DNA of 45,021 nt from an uncultured Oscillospiraceae bacterium (GCA_910587505.1 CAJULD010000023.1:1-45021), one strand, 5' to 3'; positions 15,672-23,063 are shown, counted from the first letter of the stretch. Notes: generated by a model from the letters alone, not told the origin. Numbers and translations: made by a program.

Positions 15672-16634
15672 ATGAGAAAGCTTGCTGTGTGTGCTTATTT
15701 TGTCACAGAAAAACACCGCCGCCAGATCCAGCGGGCGGCGGAAGAGGCGGGATTTTCCGCCGTCTTTTTTGAGACGCAGGCAGCGCTGGCAGCGGAAATC
15801 CAAAATTTTGAGGTTCTTTTTGGGTACATTCCTCCCGCGCTGCTGGCGGGAGCGCGGAGGCTGCGCTGGCTGTGCGCCGCCTCCGCCGGGGTGGACCATC
15901 TGCTGGAGGATTCCCTCTGGCCCCATCCGGACTGCCTGCTGTCCAACTCCTCCGGAGCCTACGGGACCACCATTTCCGAGCATATCGTCATGGTGCTGCT
16001 GATGCTCCTCCGGCGGATGCCGGAGTATCAGGCGGCAATGGCGGAACGGAAGTGGCCGTACCTGTCCCCCATCCGCTCCATCGCCGGCAGCCGCATGGTG
16101 CTGCTGGGGACCGGGGACATCGGGTCCAACGCCGCCCGGCGGCTGAAGGCTCTGGGGGCGGACGTCACCGGCGTGTGCCGCAGCGGCCGGACGGCGGAGC
16201 CCGCCTTTGACCGGGTGCTGCCCCTGTCGGAGCTGGAGAGCGCGCTGCCCGCGGCGGACGCGCTGATTCTGGCCCTTCCGGCCACGGCGGAGACCATGGG
16301 AATCCTGTCCCGGCGGCGGCTCGCCCTGCTGCCGGAGACGGCCTGTGTGGTCAACGTGGGCCGGGGATCCGCCATCGATCAGGAGGCTCTGGTGGAGGCT
16401 CTGGAGACGGGGCGGCTGGCGGGGGCGGCGCTGGATGTGATGACCCCGGAGCCGCTGCCGGAGGACCACCCCCTCTGGCGCTGCCCCAACACAATCCTTA
16501 CACCCCACGTATCCGGGAACATGTCCCTGGGTCTGACCTGCGACCTGGACGTGGACATGTTCTGCCGGGACCTGCTCCGCTACGCTGCCGGGGAGCCTCT
16601 GGAGCATCTGGTGGACCGGAAGCGGGGGTACTGA
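15672..16634 (+). CDS. D-isomer-specific 2-hydroxyacid dehydrogenase
   Basis: 320 residues. The NAD(P) Rossmann motif is VLLGTGDIGSNAARRLKALG, and the catalytic triad is kept: Arg in VNVGRGSAID, Glu in DVMTPEPLPEDHPLW, His in LTPHVSGN. Members interconvert 2-oxo and D-2-hydroxy acids; the exact substrate cannot be read here. The start at 15672 follows GAGGTG and matches the family N-terminus; an upstream in-frame ATG adds 11 residues without support. It shares 1 bp with the next gene. Confidence 0.9.
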   Translation: MRKLAVCAYFVTEKHRRQIQRAAEEAGFSAVFFETQAALAAEIQNFEVLFGYIPPALLAGARRLRWLCAASAGVDHLLEDSLWPHPDCLLSNSSGAYGTTISEHIVMVLLMLLRRMPEYQAAMAERKWPYLSPIRSIAGSRMVLLGTGDIGSNAARRLKALGADVTGVCRSGRTAEPAFDRVLPLSELESALPAADALILALPATAETMGILSRRRLALLPETACVVNVGRGSAIDQEALVEALETGRLAGAALDVMTPEPLPEDHPLWRCPNTILTPHVSGNMSLGLTCDLDVDMFCRDLLRYAAGEPLEHLVDRKRGY

Positions 16635-17329
16635 TGGAAAAGCTGCTGGAAAGCGACCTCTACGGACCGGTCCGGGATTACCTGCGGGAGCTGGGCTACG
16701 AGGTGAAGGGCGAGGTCAGAGGCTGCGATGTTACGGCCCTGCGGGATGGAGAGCTGATCGTGGTGGAGCTCAAGCGCGGGTTCACTCTGGAGCTCATCTA
16801 TCAGGCCATGGACCGGCAGCGGGTGGCCGACGGAGTCTATGTGGCGGTGCCGCTGCCCAGGCGGGGGTACATGTCGCCCCATATTCAGGAGATGAAGTCC
16901 CTGTGCCGGCGGCTGGAGCTGGGACTGATTTTCGTTGGCTTCACCGGCAGGGGGATCGGACAGGTGGACGTGGCGGTCCACCCCAAAGAGGCGTCCGCCC
17001 CCCGGCGGGACAAAAAGCGCCGCCTGGCGGTGATCCGGGAGCATGAGAGCCGCACCGGCAGCGCCAACACCGGCGGCGTCACCCGGAAGAAAATTCTCAC
17101 GGTCTATAAGGAACAGGCCCTTCTGGTGGCGCGGCTGCTGCGGGACCACGGGCCCCTGCGCTCGGAGGACGTCCGGAAGCTGGGCGGCCCGGCCAACACG
17201 GGAGTCATTCTGGGGCGGAACGCACTGGGCTGGTTCGACCGGGAAATGGACGCCGGGGGCGGACGGTACCTTTACCGCCCCAATGAAAAGGCCCTGGCGG
17301 CGCTGGAGGAGTACGGTTCCCTGCTGTAA
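16634..17329 (+). CDS. DUF2161 family putative PD-(D/E)XK protein
   Basis: 231 residues. The N-terminal half carries a PD-(D/E)XK nuclease-like signature: D32 in RGCDVTAL, then E45-x-K47 in LIVVELKRGFTLELIYQA, followed by a Gln-rich helix (AMDRQR). The C-terminal half (~140-231) has helices typical of a winged-helix add-on. The family is uncharacterised; a nuclease-like role is inferred from the motif only. Start and preceding stop overlap (TGATG), implying coupling to the dehydrogenase. Confidence 0.8.
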   Translation: MEKLLESDLYGPVRDYLRELGYEVKGEVRGCDVTALRDGELIVVELKRGFTLELIYQAMDRQRVADGVYVAVPLPRRGYMSPHIQEMKSLCRRLELGLIFVGFTGRGIGQVDVAVHPKEASAPRRDKKRRLAVIREHESRTGSANTGGVTRKKILTVYKEQALLVARLLRDHGPLRSEDVRKLGGPANTGVILGRNALGWFDREMDAGGGRYLYRPNEKALAALEEYGSLL

Positions 17330-17339
17330 GCGGGGATTC

Positions 17340-18185
17340 CTATTTCCACTCTCTGGGGCTTTTTCCATAGGCCGCCCGGAAGGCCCGCAAAAATACGGAG
17401 TAATCCCCGAAGCCCGCCTCCTCGGCGGCCTTCAGCACCGGCACGTCCCGGCGGATGGCTTCGGCCGCCCGCTGTAGACGCTTCTGCCGGATATACTGGT
17501 GAATGGAGCAGCCGTATACCTCCTTGAACCGGTGCATGAGATAATACCGGCTGAGGAAAAAGGCGCCGGCCAGCCGGTCGATGGTCAGCTCCTCCCCCAG
17601 GTGTTCCAGGATATACCGGGTCACCTCCTCCATTTTCGGGTCAAACCGGTAGGAGGCGGGGTCCGCCTCCTCCGGCGCGGCCAGAACGACCCGGTTCAGT
17701 TCCACCAGCAGCTGCAATACGCAGGTATCCGCCAGCAGCCGGGAGGCAAAGCCATCGTCCCGGACCGCCGCCTCCACCCGCTCGAAAAGGCCCCGCCAGC
17801 GCTCCCGCTCCTCTCCTCTCGGCCGGTGGAGATGGACGCCCCGGCGGGCCGTCAGGGTAAAGCAGTCCGACAGCTCCGCCTCCGGCGCACTGTGCCGGGC
17901 CATAAAGGCCCGGTCGATCCACAGCACCATCCGCTCGTAGGCCTCCCCCTGCTCCACCACCGGCAGGTGGATCAGGTTCCGGCTGACCAGCAGCACGTCC
18001 AGCGGCTGGAGCGGATAGCTCCTGCCCTCGATGTGATAGGCCGCCCGGCCGCTGAGAAGCAGCACAAGCTTGTCAAACTCATGATAGTGGTAGTCCAGCG
18101 TCAGCGCCCGGTCGTCCCGCAGGTGGAACAGCCGGTAGGGCTCGTTGAGATATCCCCGCCTGCCCACCTCGCTTCTGTCCAGCAT
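17340..18185 (-). CDS. AraC-family regulator with N-terminal cupin domain
   Basis: 281 residues. A cupin sensor lies at ~25-110 (YHYHEFDKLVLLLSGRAAYHIEG, QPLDVLLVSRNLIH). The C-terminal paired helix-turn-helix spans ~185-281 (ELTIDRLAGAFFLSRYYLMHRFKEVYGCSIHQYIRQKRL, EAGFGDYSVFLRAFRAAYGKSPREW). Such regulators often respond to sugars or glycosides. The start is behind AAGGAGAGGG. It converges with the DUF2161 gene only 10 bp away, and no terminator separates them. The target is unknown. Confidence 0.9.
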   Translation of the reverse strand: MLDRSEVGRRGYLNEPYRLFHLRDDRALTLDYHYHEFDKLVLLLSGRAAYHIEGRSYPLQPLDVLLVSRNLIHLPVVEQGEAYERMVLWIDRAFMARHSAPEAELSDCFTLTARRGVHLHRPRGEERERWRGLFERVEAAVRDDGFASRLLADTCVLQLLVELNRVVLAAPEEADPASYRFDPKMEEVTRYILEHLGEELTIDRLAGAFFLSRYYLMHRFKEVYGCSIHQYIRQKRLQRAAEAIRRDVPVLKAAEEAGFGDYSVFLRAFRAAYGKSPREWK

Positions 18186-18206
18186 GGATCCCTCTCCTTC
18201 CCCGGC

Positions 18207-18268
18207 AAAAAAACGAAACCGCCGTCTCGCTTTCCGGGCAGTCTGATCCTCCCATTCAGCGAAACGGC
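18207..18268 (-). terminator. Intrinsic terminator of the zinc-ribbon gene
   Basis: Minus strand stem GCCGTTTCGCT / AGCGAGACGGC (11 bp, one G-U), followed by GGTTTCG and seven T residues. Confidence 0.75.
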
Positions 18269-18303
18269 TGTTCGCGTCAAATCATTGGTTTTCCAGCGCC
18301 GGT

Positions 18304-18672
18304 TTACTCCATCGGCGCGCCGCAGTGGGGGCAGAATCTGGTGTCGCTGATCTTGCCGCAGACCGGGCAGGCCTTTCCCTCCTCGATCACGGCGGCCTCG
18401 GCGGATTCGGCGGCCTCCCGGCTGGCCTGCAGCTCGGCGATCTTCTCCTGGGAGGCGCGGACGGCGGCGATCACGTCCGCGATGGCCTCGGGGACGTCGG
18501 TGTGCTCGCAGGCATACCACTGCCCGATAGCCCGGTAATTCCTGTCCAGCTCCCGCTTCTCCGCAATGATGGCGGCGGAAATCTTCGCGGAATCGGCAAC
18601 TCCTCTGGCCTTTTCAGCGGCGGTGGACATGGCCGCCCTTGCCTTCTGGGTCATTTCCTCAAAGTAACTCAT
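18304..18672 (-). CDS. Coiled-coil protein with C-terminal zinc ribbon
   Basis: 122 residues. The N-terminal two thirds is Ala/Glu-rich helix with coiled-coil character (MTQKARAAMSTAAEKARGVADSAK). The tail has two CxxC knuckles (ACPVCGK, FCPHCGA), a rubredoxin-type zinc ribbon. Such small proteins are common in clostridia and have no assigned function. It has its own promoter, a structured leader and an intrinsic terminator, and is divergent from the bactofilin gene. Confidence 0.85.
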   Translation of the reverse strand: MSYFEEMTQKARAAMSTAAEKARGVADSAKISAAIIAEKRELDRNYRAIGQWYACEHTDVPEAIADVIAAVRASQEKIAELQASREAAESAEAAVIEEGKACPVCGKISDTRFCPHCGAPME

Positions 18673-18717
18673 GGTGCGCTCCTTTCAACCCGGCGTTTCG
18701 GATCGGTTCTTTTCTCA

Positions 18718-18782
18718 GAGCCTGTCTGTATCTCAGCGGAAATCCGCTGCCGGAACACGGATGGAGAGACGCAGACAGGCTC
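18718..18782 (-). promoter_or_regulatory. Branched inverted repeat in the zinc-ribbon gene leader
   Basis: An 11-bp outer stem (GAGCCTGTCTG/CAGACAGGCTC) encloses an inner AGCGGA/TCCGCT hairpin and extra short pairing. It lies between the -10 (18818) and the start codon of the zinc-ribbon gene. No known RNA class is recognised. Confidence 0.45.
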
Positions 18783-18817
18783 CTGGAAGCTGTGCCAACA
18801 GCTTGCTCTATGGCCCT

Positions 18818-18846
18818 ATTATAGTCCATTTTCTTCATTCCCGCAA
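18818..18846 (-). promoter_or_regulatory. Sigma-A promoter of the zinc-ribbon gene
   Basis: Minus strand TTGCGG (18846-18841), 17-bp spacer, TATAAT (18823-18818). Confidence 0.7.
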
Positions 18847-18872
18847 GGCTTTTTTGAATCCGGGGATTTTTC

Positions 18873-18901
18873 TTGCTTTTGGGACGGATCTATGGTAAAA
18901 T
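18873..18901 (+). promoter_or_regulatory. Sigma-A promoter of the bactofilin gene
   Basis: TTGCTT (18873-18878), 17-bp spacer, TAAAAT (18896-18901), ~58 bp before the ATG. Confidence 0.7.
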
Positions 18902-18958
18902 AAAATCGCTTCTGGCCGTTTTGCCAGAGTCTGATACTACATAAAGGAGAGATTCGCT

Positions 18959-19417
18959 ATGGGTTTGTTTGGAAAACCGGCGCGTTTGGACGAAGAGGAG
19001 GCCGTTCTCCAGGATCAGTATGACGACCTCCCCAGCTTGCCCGAACCGCCCAGCAGCACCGTGATTTCCGCCGGCGCTACGGTGACCGGAGCCCTGCGGG
19101 GAGAGGGCGTTATCCAGGTAGAAGGCACCGTGGAGGGCGAAATTGATCTGAAAGGTGCGGTTATCGTAACGCCCACCGGATTGATCAAGGGCCCCGTCAC
19201 CGCCGATGTGATCCGGCTGGCGGGCCGGATCGAGGGCGTCGTCACCGCCAGAGAGCGGCTGCTGCTGCAGAAAACCGGCAGTCTGGAGGGCGACATGTCC
19301 ACGCCCGCGCTGGAGGTGGAGGACGGCGGACGGCTCAACGGCCGCAGCACCATGCCGCCCCGGCCGCAGACCGGCTGTCAGCCCGCTCCCCGTGCGGAGG
19401 AACGGGGAGAGAATTAA
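18959..19417 (+). CDS. Bactofilin
   Basis: 152 residues. The bactofilin/DUF583 beta-helix spans ~35-130 (STVISAGATVTGALRGEGVIQVEGTVEGEIDLKG region, then GLIKGPVTADVIRLAGRIEGVV), flanked by disordered termini. Bactofilins polymerise without nucleotide and scaffold cell-shape or surface processes; in Bacillus two bactofilins are needed for flagellar assembly. The flagellin locus next door makes a motility link possible but unproven. The ATG follows AAGGAGAG. It ends before a terminator hairpin and a foldback element. Confidence 0.9.
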   Translation: MGLFGKPARLDEEEAVLQDQYDDLPSLPEPPSSTVISAGATVTGALRGEGVIQVEGTVEGEIDLKGAVIVTPTGLIKGPVTADVIRLAGRIEGVVTARERLLLQKTGSLEGDMSTPALEVEDGGRLNGRSTMPPRPQTGCQPAPRAEERGEN

Positions 19418-19444
19418 GTCAGAGAATTATAGAGAATGAAAGAA

Positions 19445-19470
19445 GGGGACCGGGCGAATGCCCGGTCCCC
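19445..19470. terminator. Terminator hairpin, copy 1, after bactofilin
   Basis: GGGGACCGGGC / GCCCGGTCCCC stem with a GAAT loop. Together with TCTGT it is a 31-bp segment repeated exactly at 19677-19707. Confidence 0.85.
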
Positions 19471-19476
19471 TCTGTC

Positions 19477-19670
19477 TGTCAAAAAAGCCCTCCGCAGGAG
19501 TTTCGCGCCCGCAGGCGCGAAATAAAGTGAAATCGTTTTTCCCGCGGCGTGTACGTGGGAAAAACACTTTGCGCGAAGCGAGCGTCGAATTGTGCGCTTG
19601 TGGCGCACAACCGAGGCGCAGAGCGAAGCGAATCTCTTCTCAAAAAAGTGGCGTAGCCACTTTTTTGACA
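19477..19670. mobile_element. MITE-like foldback element, copy A
   Basis: 194 bp bounded by perfect 11-bp inverted repeats (TGTCAAAAAAG / CTTTTTTGACA). Inside are sub-terminal hairpins (GTGGCGTAGCCAC), the conserved block CGTTTTTCCCGCGGCGTGTA and GAAAAACACTTTGCGCGAAG. There is no ORF. The same element occurs inverted at 41925-42126. It sits between two identical terminator hairpins. Confidence 0.75.
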
Positions 19671-19676
19671 CGCTGA

Positions 19677-19702
19677 GGGGACCGGGCGAATGCCCGGTCC
19701 CC
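19677..19702. terminator. Terminator hairpin, copy 2, after flagellin
   Basis: Identical to the hairpin at 19445-19470; it serves the convergent flagellin gene. Confidence 0.85.
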
Positions 19703-19738
19703 TCTGTGCTGTAAATAGATGAGCGTTTGCCGCGGGGA

Positions 19739-22516
19739 TCAGCCCAGCAGCTGGAGAACGCCCTGAGGAATCTGGTTGGCCTGGGCCAGCATGGCCTGGG
19801 CGGACTGCACCAGGATGTTGTTCTTGGTGTAGGCCATCATTTCCTCGGCGATGTCGGTGTCGCGGATGGTGGACTCGGCGTCCTGGATGTTCTCTGCCAT
19901 CACGGACAGGTTGTTGGCGGTGTGCTCCAGACGGTTCTGGGTGGCGCCCAGAGTACCGCGGATGCTGGAAACGCTGTTGATGGCGTCCTTGATGGTATCA
20001 ACGGCGGCCTGCGCGCCGGCCTGGGTGCTGATATCGATATTGTCGATGCCCAGGGCCTTGGTGTGGATGTCGCCGATGTTGACGATCAGCTGGTTATAGC
20101 TGTCGGAGGTGTCGCCGATCTGGAGGGTGAGGCCGCTGCCGGAGATGCTGGCCTGGCCGGTCTTGATGAGGCCCTTCCAGTCGTTGACGGTGGCGCTGAC
20201 GCCGTCGGGCAGGCCGGCAGTGCCGTCATTGTCGGAACCGGCGAGATTGTTCTTGGTATAGTCCACCGCGCCTTCCTTCTCGGTCAGGCTGATCACGCCG
20301 TTGGTGTCGGAGCCCACATAGAAGGTGGCGTTGCTGGCGGCAACCTTGCTCAGACGGTTGGCGGCAGCCTTAACGCCGGAGTTGTCAGCGGCGGAGAAGT
20401 TGGCCATGGTCTTGTCGGTCAGGTCAATGACATTGGCTGCGTTCTTGAAGCGGCTGTCCGCGCCGATGGCGAAAGTATAAGTGGTGTTGCCGATCTGTAC
20501 GGAAGCGCCGTCCTTCAGGTTCAGCCTGTTCAGGTCCAGGGTGGCCTGAGCGTACTGACGGTCGCGGCTGGAGTCGATGGGCTCGGTAAGAACAGTGGCC
20601 TTGAACTGCTCGCCGCCGTTGTTGGCGGTGCCGCCGTCAACGTGATGGAACTGCATGGTCAGGTTATCGGTCTCCTCGCTCTCCCAGGCCGTGGGGGCCT
20701 CGTCCATGGTGATGGTCAGCACGCCGCTCTTGGCCACGGCGGTAAAGGACACGCCGCCCAGGGAGAAACCGGCCGTGGCGCCGCCGGCTTCCTCCTCGGC
20801 ATCCGCGCCCTCGGTTACAACGGTGGTACCGGTGGGAGCGGTAGCGCCGGTGGTAGCCAGTGCGCCAGCCTCCGTGGCGGTAAACAGGACGCCGTCGCCG
20901 GCCTCGTTGAGACTGGCCGTCCAATCAGTGTTGGCAGCATCATTGTTGTAAGCGGCAATGAAAGCGTCCAGCTGGTCCCCAAGGTCGGTGACTGTCGTGC
21001 CGTCAACCTGGAAAGCATAACCGCCAATTGTGAGGTTGCCCGCCGTATTACCCGTTGCAGCAGTCACTGTGCCGGAATCATACACTGCCTGAACGGCTTC
21101 CGTACCCTCGGCGGTTCCACCGGGAACTGCATTAGGCGTTTTGCCATTGAGAATATCAGCTACCTTCTGCGCCAGGTCTGCGCCCGTGTAGGTGGTATTT
21201 TCGTCAAGCTCAATATAAATCTGGTTGCCGCCCAGGGTCAGCTCATAAGTTACCTTGCCGCCCGCAGGAGTCTCCTCGGCGTCCGCGCCCTCGGTTACAA
21301 CGGTGGTGCCGGTGGGAGCGGTAGCGCCGGTGGTAGCCAGTGCGCCAGCCTCCGTGGCGGTAAACAGGACGCCGTCGCCGGCCTCGTTGAGACTGGCCGT
21401 CCAATCAGTGTTGGCAGCATCATTGTTGTAAGCGGCAATGAAAGCGTCCAGCTGGTCCCCAAGGTCGGTGACTGTCGTGCCGTCAACCTGGAAAGCATAA
21501 CCGCCAATTGTGAGGTTGCCCGCCGTATTACCCGTTGCAGCAGTCACTGTGCCGGAATCATACACTGCCTGAACGGCTCCCGTACCAGCATTGGTAACAG
21601 GCTCAGGATCCTTGCCCTCGGTTACAACGGTAGTACCGGTGGGAGCGGTAGCGCCGGTGGTAGCCAGTGCGCCAGCCTCCTTGGCGGTAAATACGACCTT
21701 GTCGCCGCTGTCGCTGATGCTCGCCTCCCACGCATCCTTATCAGCGGCGTTGGCATTGTAGTCGGCAACAAACAGGGCAATCTGATCTGCAAGATCAGTT
21801 ACGGCCGTACCATCAATCTGCATGGAATGGCCGCCGACACTGAAGTTATTTGCTGTATTGCTCGTTACCACAGTGAGGGTGGCGGACTCATACACTGCCG
21901 CAACCGGATCGCTCATCTCTTCCTCACCGCCGTCGCCTGCGCCGGCCGGAGTCACCACCCGCAGCTGGCTCAGGTCGAAGGAGAACACGCCGGGCTGAGC
22001 GGCAACGCCCAGCTGGCCGTCGGCCACGATCTCAAAGGCCTCGCCCGCGCCGGACACCGTGGGGCTGGACATCTGATAACTGGTGGTGATCCCCTGGGTG
22101 CCGTCCAGCAGCTTGATGCCGTTGAAGTTGGCGCTGTCGGCGATGCGGTTGATTTCGGCGCGGAGCTGGTCCACTTCCTTCTGGAGGTTGGCGCGGTCCA
22201 CTTCGTTGTCATAGGTGCCGTTGGCGGACTGGGTGGACAGGGTGACCATACGGTTGAGCATGTCCTGCACTTCCTGCATGGCGCCCTCGGCGGTCTTCAC
22301 CAGGGAGATGCCGTCCTTGACGTTCTTGCTGGCGGCGTTCAGACCGGAGATCTGGGCACGCATTTTTTCGGAAATGGCAAGACCCGCAGCGTCGTCACCG
22401 GCACGGTTGATCTTGTAGCCGGAGGAGAGCTTCTCCAGATTCTTGGCTACGGCGGACGTGTTGGTGTTGTAGTTGCGGTAGGCGTTCATCGCGGCGATAT
22501 TGTGTTGAATACGCAT
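19739..22516 (-). CDS. hag: Flagellin with enlarged repeat-containing variable domain
   Basis: 925 residues, versus ~270-500 for most flagellins. The N-terminal D0/D1 is canonical (MRIQHNIAAMNAYRNYN, LEKLSSGYKINRAGDDAAGLAISEKM, MLNRMVTLSTQSANGTY). So is the C-terminal D0 (IRDTDIAEEMMAYTKNNIL, ending NQIPQGVLQLLG). Between ~200 and ~650 lie three copies of a ~95-residue Thr/Ala-rich module, two almost identical, giving an expanded surface-exposed domain. The start follows AAGGAGA. The leader carries a hairpin with a GGA-containing loop, and csrA is immediately upstream, so CsrA control is likely. Secretion and assembly genes are not in this window. Confidence 0.96.
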   Translation of the reverse strand: MRIQHNIAAMNAYRNYNTNTSAVAKNLEKLSSGYKINRAGDDAAGLAISEKMRAQISGLNAASKNVKDGISLVKTAEGAMQEVQDMLNRMVTLSTQSANGTYDNEVDRANLQKEVDQLRAEINRIADSANFNGIKLLDGTQGITTSYQMSSPTVSGAGEAFEIVADGQLGVAAQPGVFSFDLSQLRVVTPAGAGDGGEEEMSDPVAAVYESATLTVVTSNTANNFSVGGHSMQIDGTAVTDLADQIALFVADYNANAADKDAWEASISDSGDKVVFTAKEAGALATTGATAPTGTTVVTEGKDPEPVTNAGTGAVQAVYDSGTVTAATGNTAGNLTIGGYAFQVDGTTVTDLGDQLDAFIAAYNNDAANTDWTASLNEAGDGVLFTATEAGALATTGATAPTGTTVVTEGADAEETPAGGKVTYELTLGGNQIYIELDENTTYTGADLAQKVADILNGKTPNAVPGGTAEGTEAVQAVYDSGTVTAATGNTAGNLTIGGYAFQVDGTTVTDLGDQLDAFIAAYNNDAANTDWTASLNEAGDGVLFTATEAGALATTGATAPTGTTVVTEGADAEEEAGGATAGFSLGGVSFTAVAKSGVLTITMDEAPTAWESEETDNLTMQFHHVDGGTANNGGEQFKATVLTEPIDSSRDRQYAQATLDLNRLNLKDGASVQIGNTTYTFAIGADSRFKNAANVIDLTDKTMANFSAADNSGVKAAANRLSKVAASNATFYVGSDTNGVISLTEKEGAVDYTKNNLAGSDNDGTAGLPDGVSATVNDWKGLIKTGQASISGSGLTLQIGDTSDSYNQLIVNIGDIHTKALGIDNIDISTQAGAQAAVDTIKDAINSVSSIRGTLGATQNRLEHTANNLSVMAENIQDAESTIRDTDIAEEMMAYTKNNILVQSAQAMLAQANQIPQGVLQLLG
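20792..21106 (-). repeat. Flagellin internal direct repeat, copy 1
   Basis: A 315-bp segment repeated at 21272-21586 with only about three differences visible; period 480 bp. Confidence 0.9.
21272..21586 (-). repeat. Flagellin internal direct repeat, copy 2
   Basis: Near-identical partner of 20792-21106, in the same orientation and frame, including synonymous positions. Confidence 0.9.
21614..21899 (-). repeat. Flagellin internal repeat, diverged third copy
   Basis: It keeps the TGATAPTGTTVVTEG coding block exactly, while its remainder (YNANAADKDAWEASISDSGD) has diverged. This is an older duplication of the same module. Confidence 0.75.
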
Positions 22517-22537
22517 AATAAATCTCCTTAATCTCTT

Positions 22538-22559
22538 ACGGACGATTCCTTCCGTCCGT
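22538..22559 (-). promoter_or_regulatory. CsrA-type hairpin in the flagellin leader
   Basis: Minus strand stem ACGGACG / CGTCCGT with loop GAAGGAAT exposing AGGA, ~22 nt before the start codon. A second GGA lies in the ribosome site AAGGAG. This mirrors the two-site CsrA control of hag in Bacillus subtilis (established knowledge). Confidence 0.6.
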
Positions 22560-22566
22560 CTGCAAA

Positions 22567-22591
22567 TTATTGCGCCCTGACGGTGCCTTTA
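22567..22591 (-). promoter_or_regulatory. Candidate sigma-D (sigma-28) promoter of flagellin
   Basis: Minus strand TAAA (22591-22588) and CGCAATAA (22574-22567), against TAAA-N15-GCCGATAA. The spacer is 13 rather than 15, so the call is weak. The start site would fall right at the leader hairpin. Confidence 0.35.
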
Positions 22592-22626
22592 CCGGCCGGA
22601 TGGGCTCCGCCGGGGGCGCGCTTCCT

Positions 22627-22878
22627 CTATTTCAACCGGCTCTGGGCCGTTTGAAACCTCTCATGATCCCGTCTGGTCCGGGAGGGACTTTTGCTCAGCC
22701 GCTCATGGATGCAGTCCGGACGGTCCCCGGTGCGCTCGTGTACCTCGCCCCGGACGATGGGCAGCTCTCTGGGGGCCTGAACCGCTACGCGGAAGGTGGT
22801 CCCCGTCTGGAATACCTGGACGACGATGTCGTCCCCGATGGTCAGATACTCTCCTGATTTCAACTGTACCGACAGCAT
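22627..22878 (-). CDS. csrA: Carbon storage regulator CsrA
   Basis: 83 residues. MLSVQLKSGEYLTIGDDIVVQVFQTG, FRVAVQAPRELPIVRGEVHER and a basic tail match the CsrA RNA-binding fold, with the functional Arg near the start of strand beta-5. The C-terminus is ~20 residues longer than usual. The start is the ATG after AAAGGAG. CsrA binds GGA motifs in hairpin loops and blocks translation; the adjacent flagellin leader has exactly such a hairpin. FliW, the usual antagonist, is not seen here. Confidence 0.88.
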   Translation of the reverse strand: MLSVQLKSGEYLTIGDDIVVQVFQTGTTFRVAVQAPRELPIVRGEVHERTGDRPDCIHERLSKSPSRTRRDHERFQTAQSRLK

Positions 22879-22907
22879 GGCGCGACTCCTTTCCCATGCG
22901 CTTCCCA

Positions 22908-22931
22908 TTTGCAAAAGTATACTTTTTCAAA
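22908..22931. repeat. 24-bp palindrome in the csrA leader
   Basis: Arms TTTGcAAAAGTA / TACTTTTtCAAA with a perfect AAAAGTATACTTTT core, ~30 bp before the csrA start. A second copy is at 23022-23045. It may be an operator. Confidence 0.6.
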
Positions 22932-22989
22932 CAAAATCCGGCCTCAAAAAAATTCTGGAAAACCACTTAATTTTTGCCGTACAGCGCCG

Positions 22990-22995
22990 ATTATA
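22990..22995 (-). promoter_or_regulatory. Possible -10 element for csrA
   Basis: TATAAT on the minus strand between the two palindromes, with no clear -35. If used, the upstream palindrome covers the -30 to -55 region. Confidence 0.3.
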
Positions 22996-23005
22996 AGGGT
23001 GTAAA

Positions 23006-23063
23006 GCAAAGGAAGTGCGGGTTTGCAAAAGTATACTTTTACAAACCCGCGCTTTTCCTTTGC
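23006..23063. repeat. 58-bp inverted repeat upstream of csrA
   Basis: Nested arms GCAAAGGAA/TTCCTTTGC and GCGGGTTTG/CAAACCCGC surround the second copy of the AAAAGTATACTTTT palindrome. It could be an operator, a cruciform or an element remnant. It lies in the csrA-cbiK intergenic region (22879-23442). Confidence 0.65.

Noticed and set aside
19445..19707. IS element with 31-bp direct repeats
   Set aside because: No transposase ORF is present and the direct repeats are terminator hairpins; kept only as a MITE-like element.
19727..22531. 934-codon plus-strand open frame opposite flagellin
   Set aside because: It is the antisense of the flagellin gene, open only because of codon bias; flagellin is unmistakable on the minus strand.
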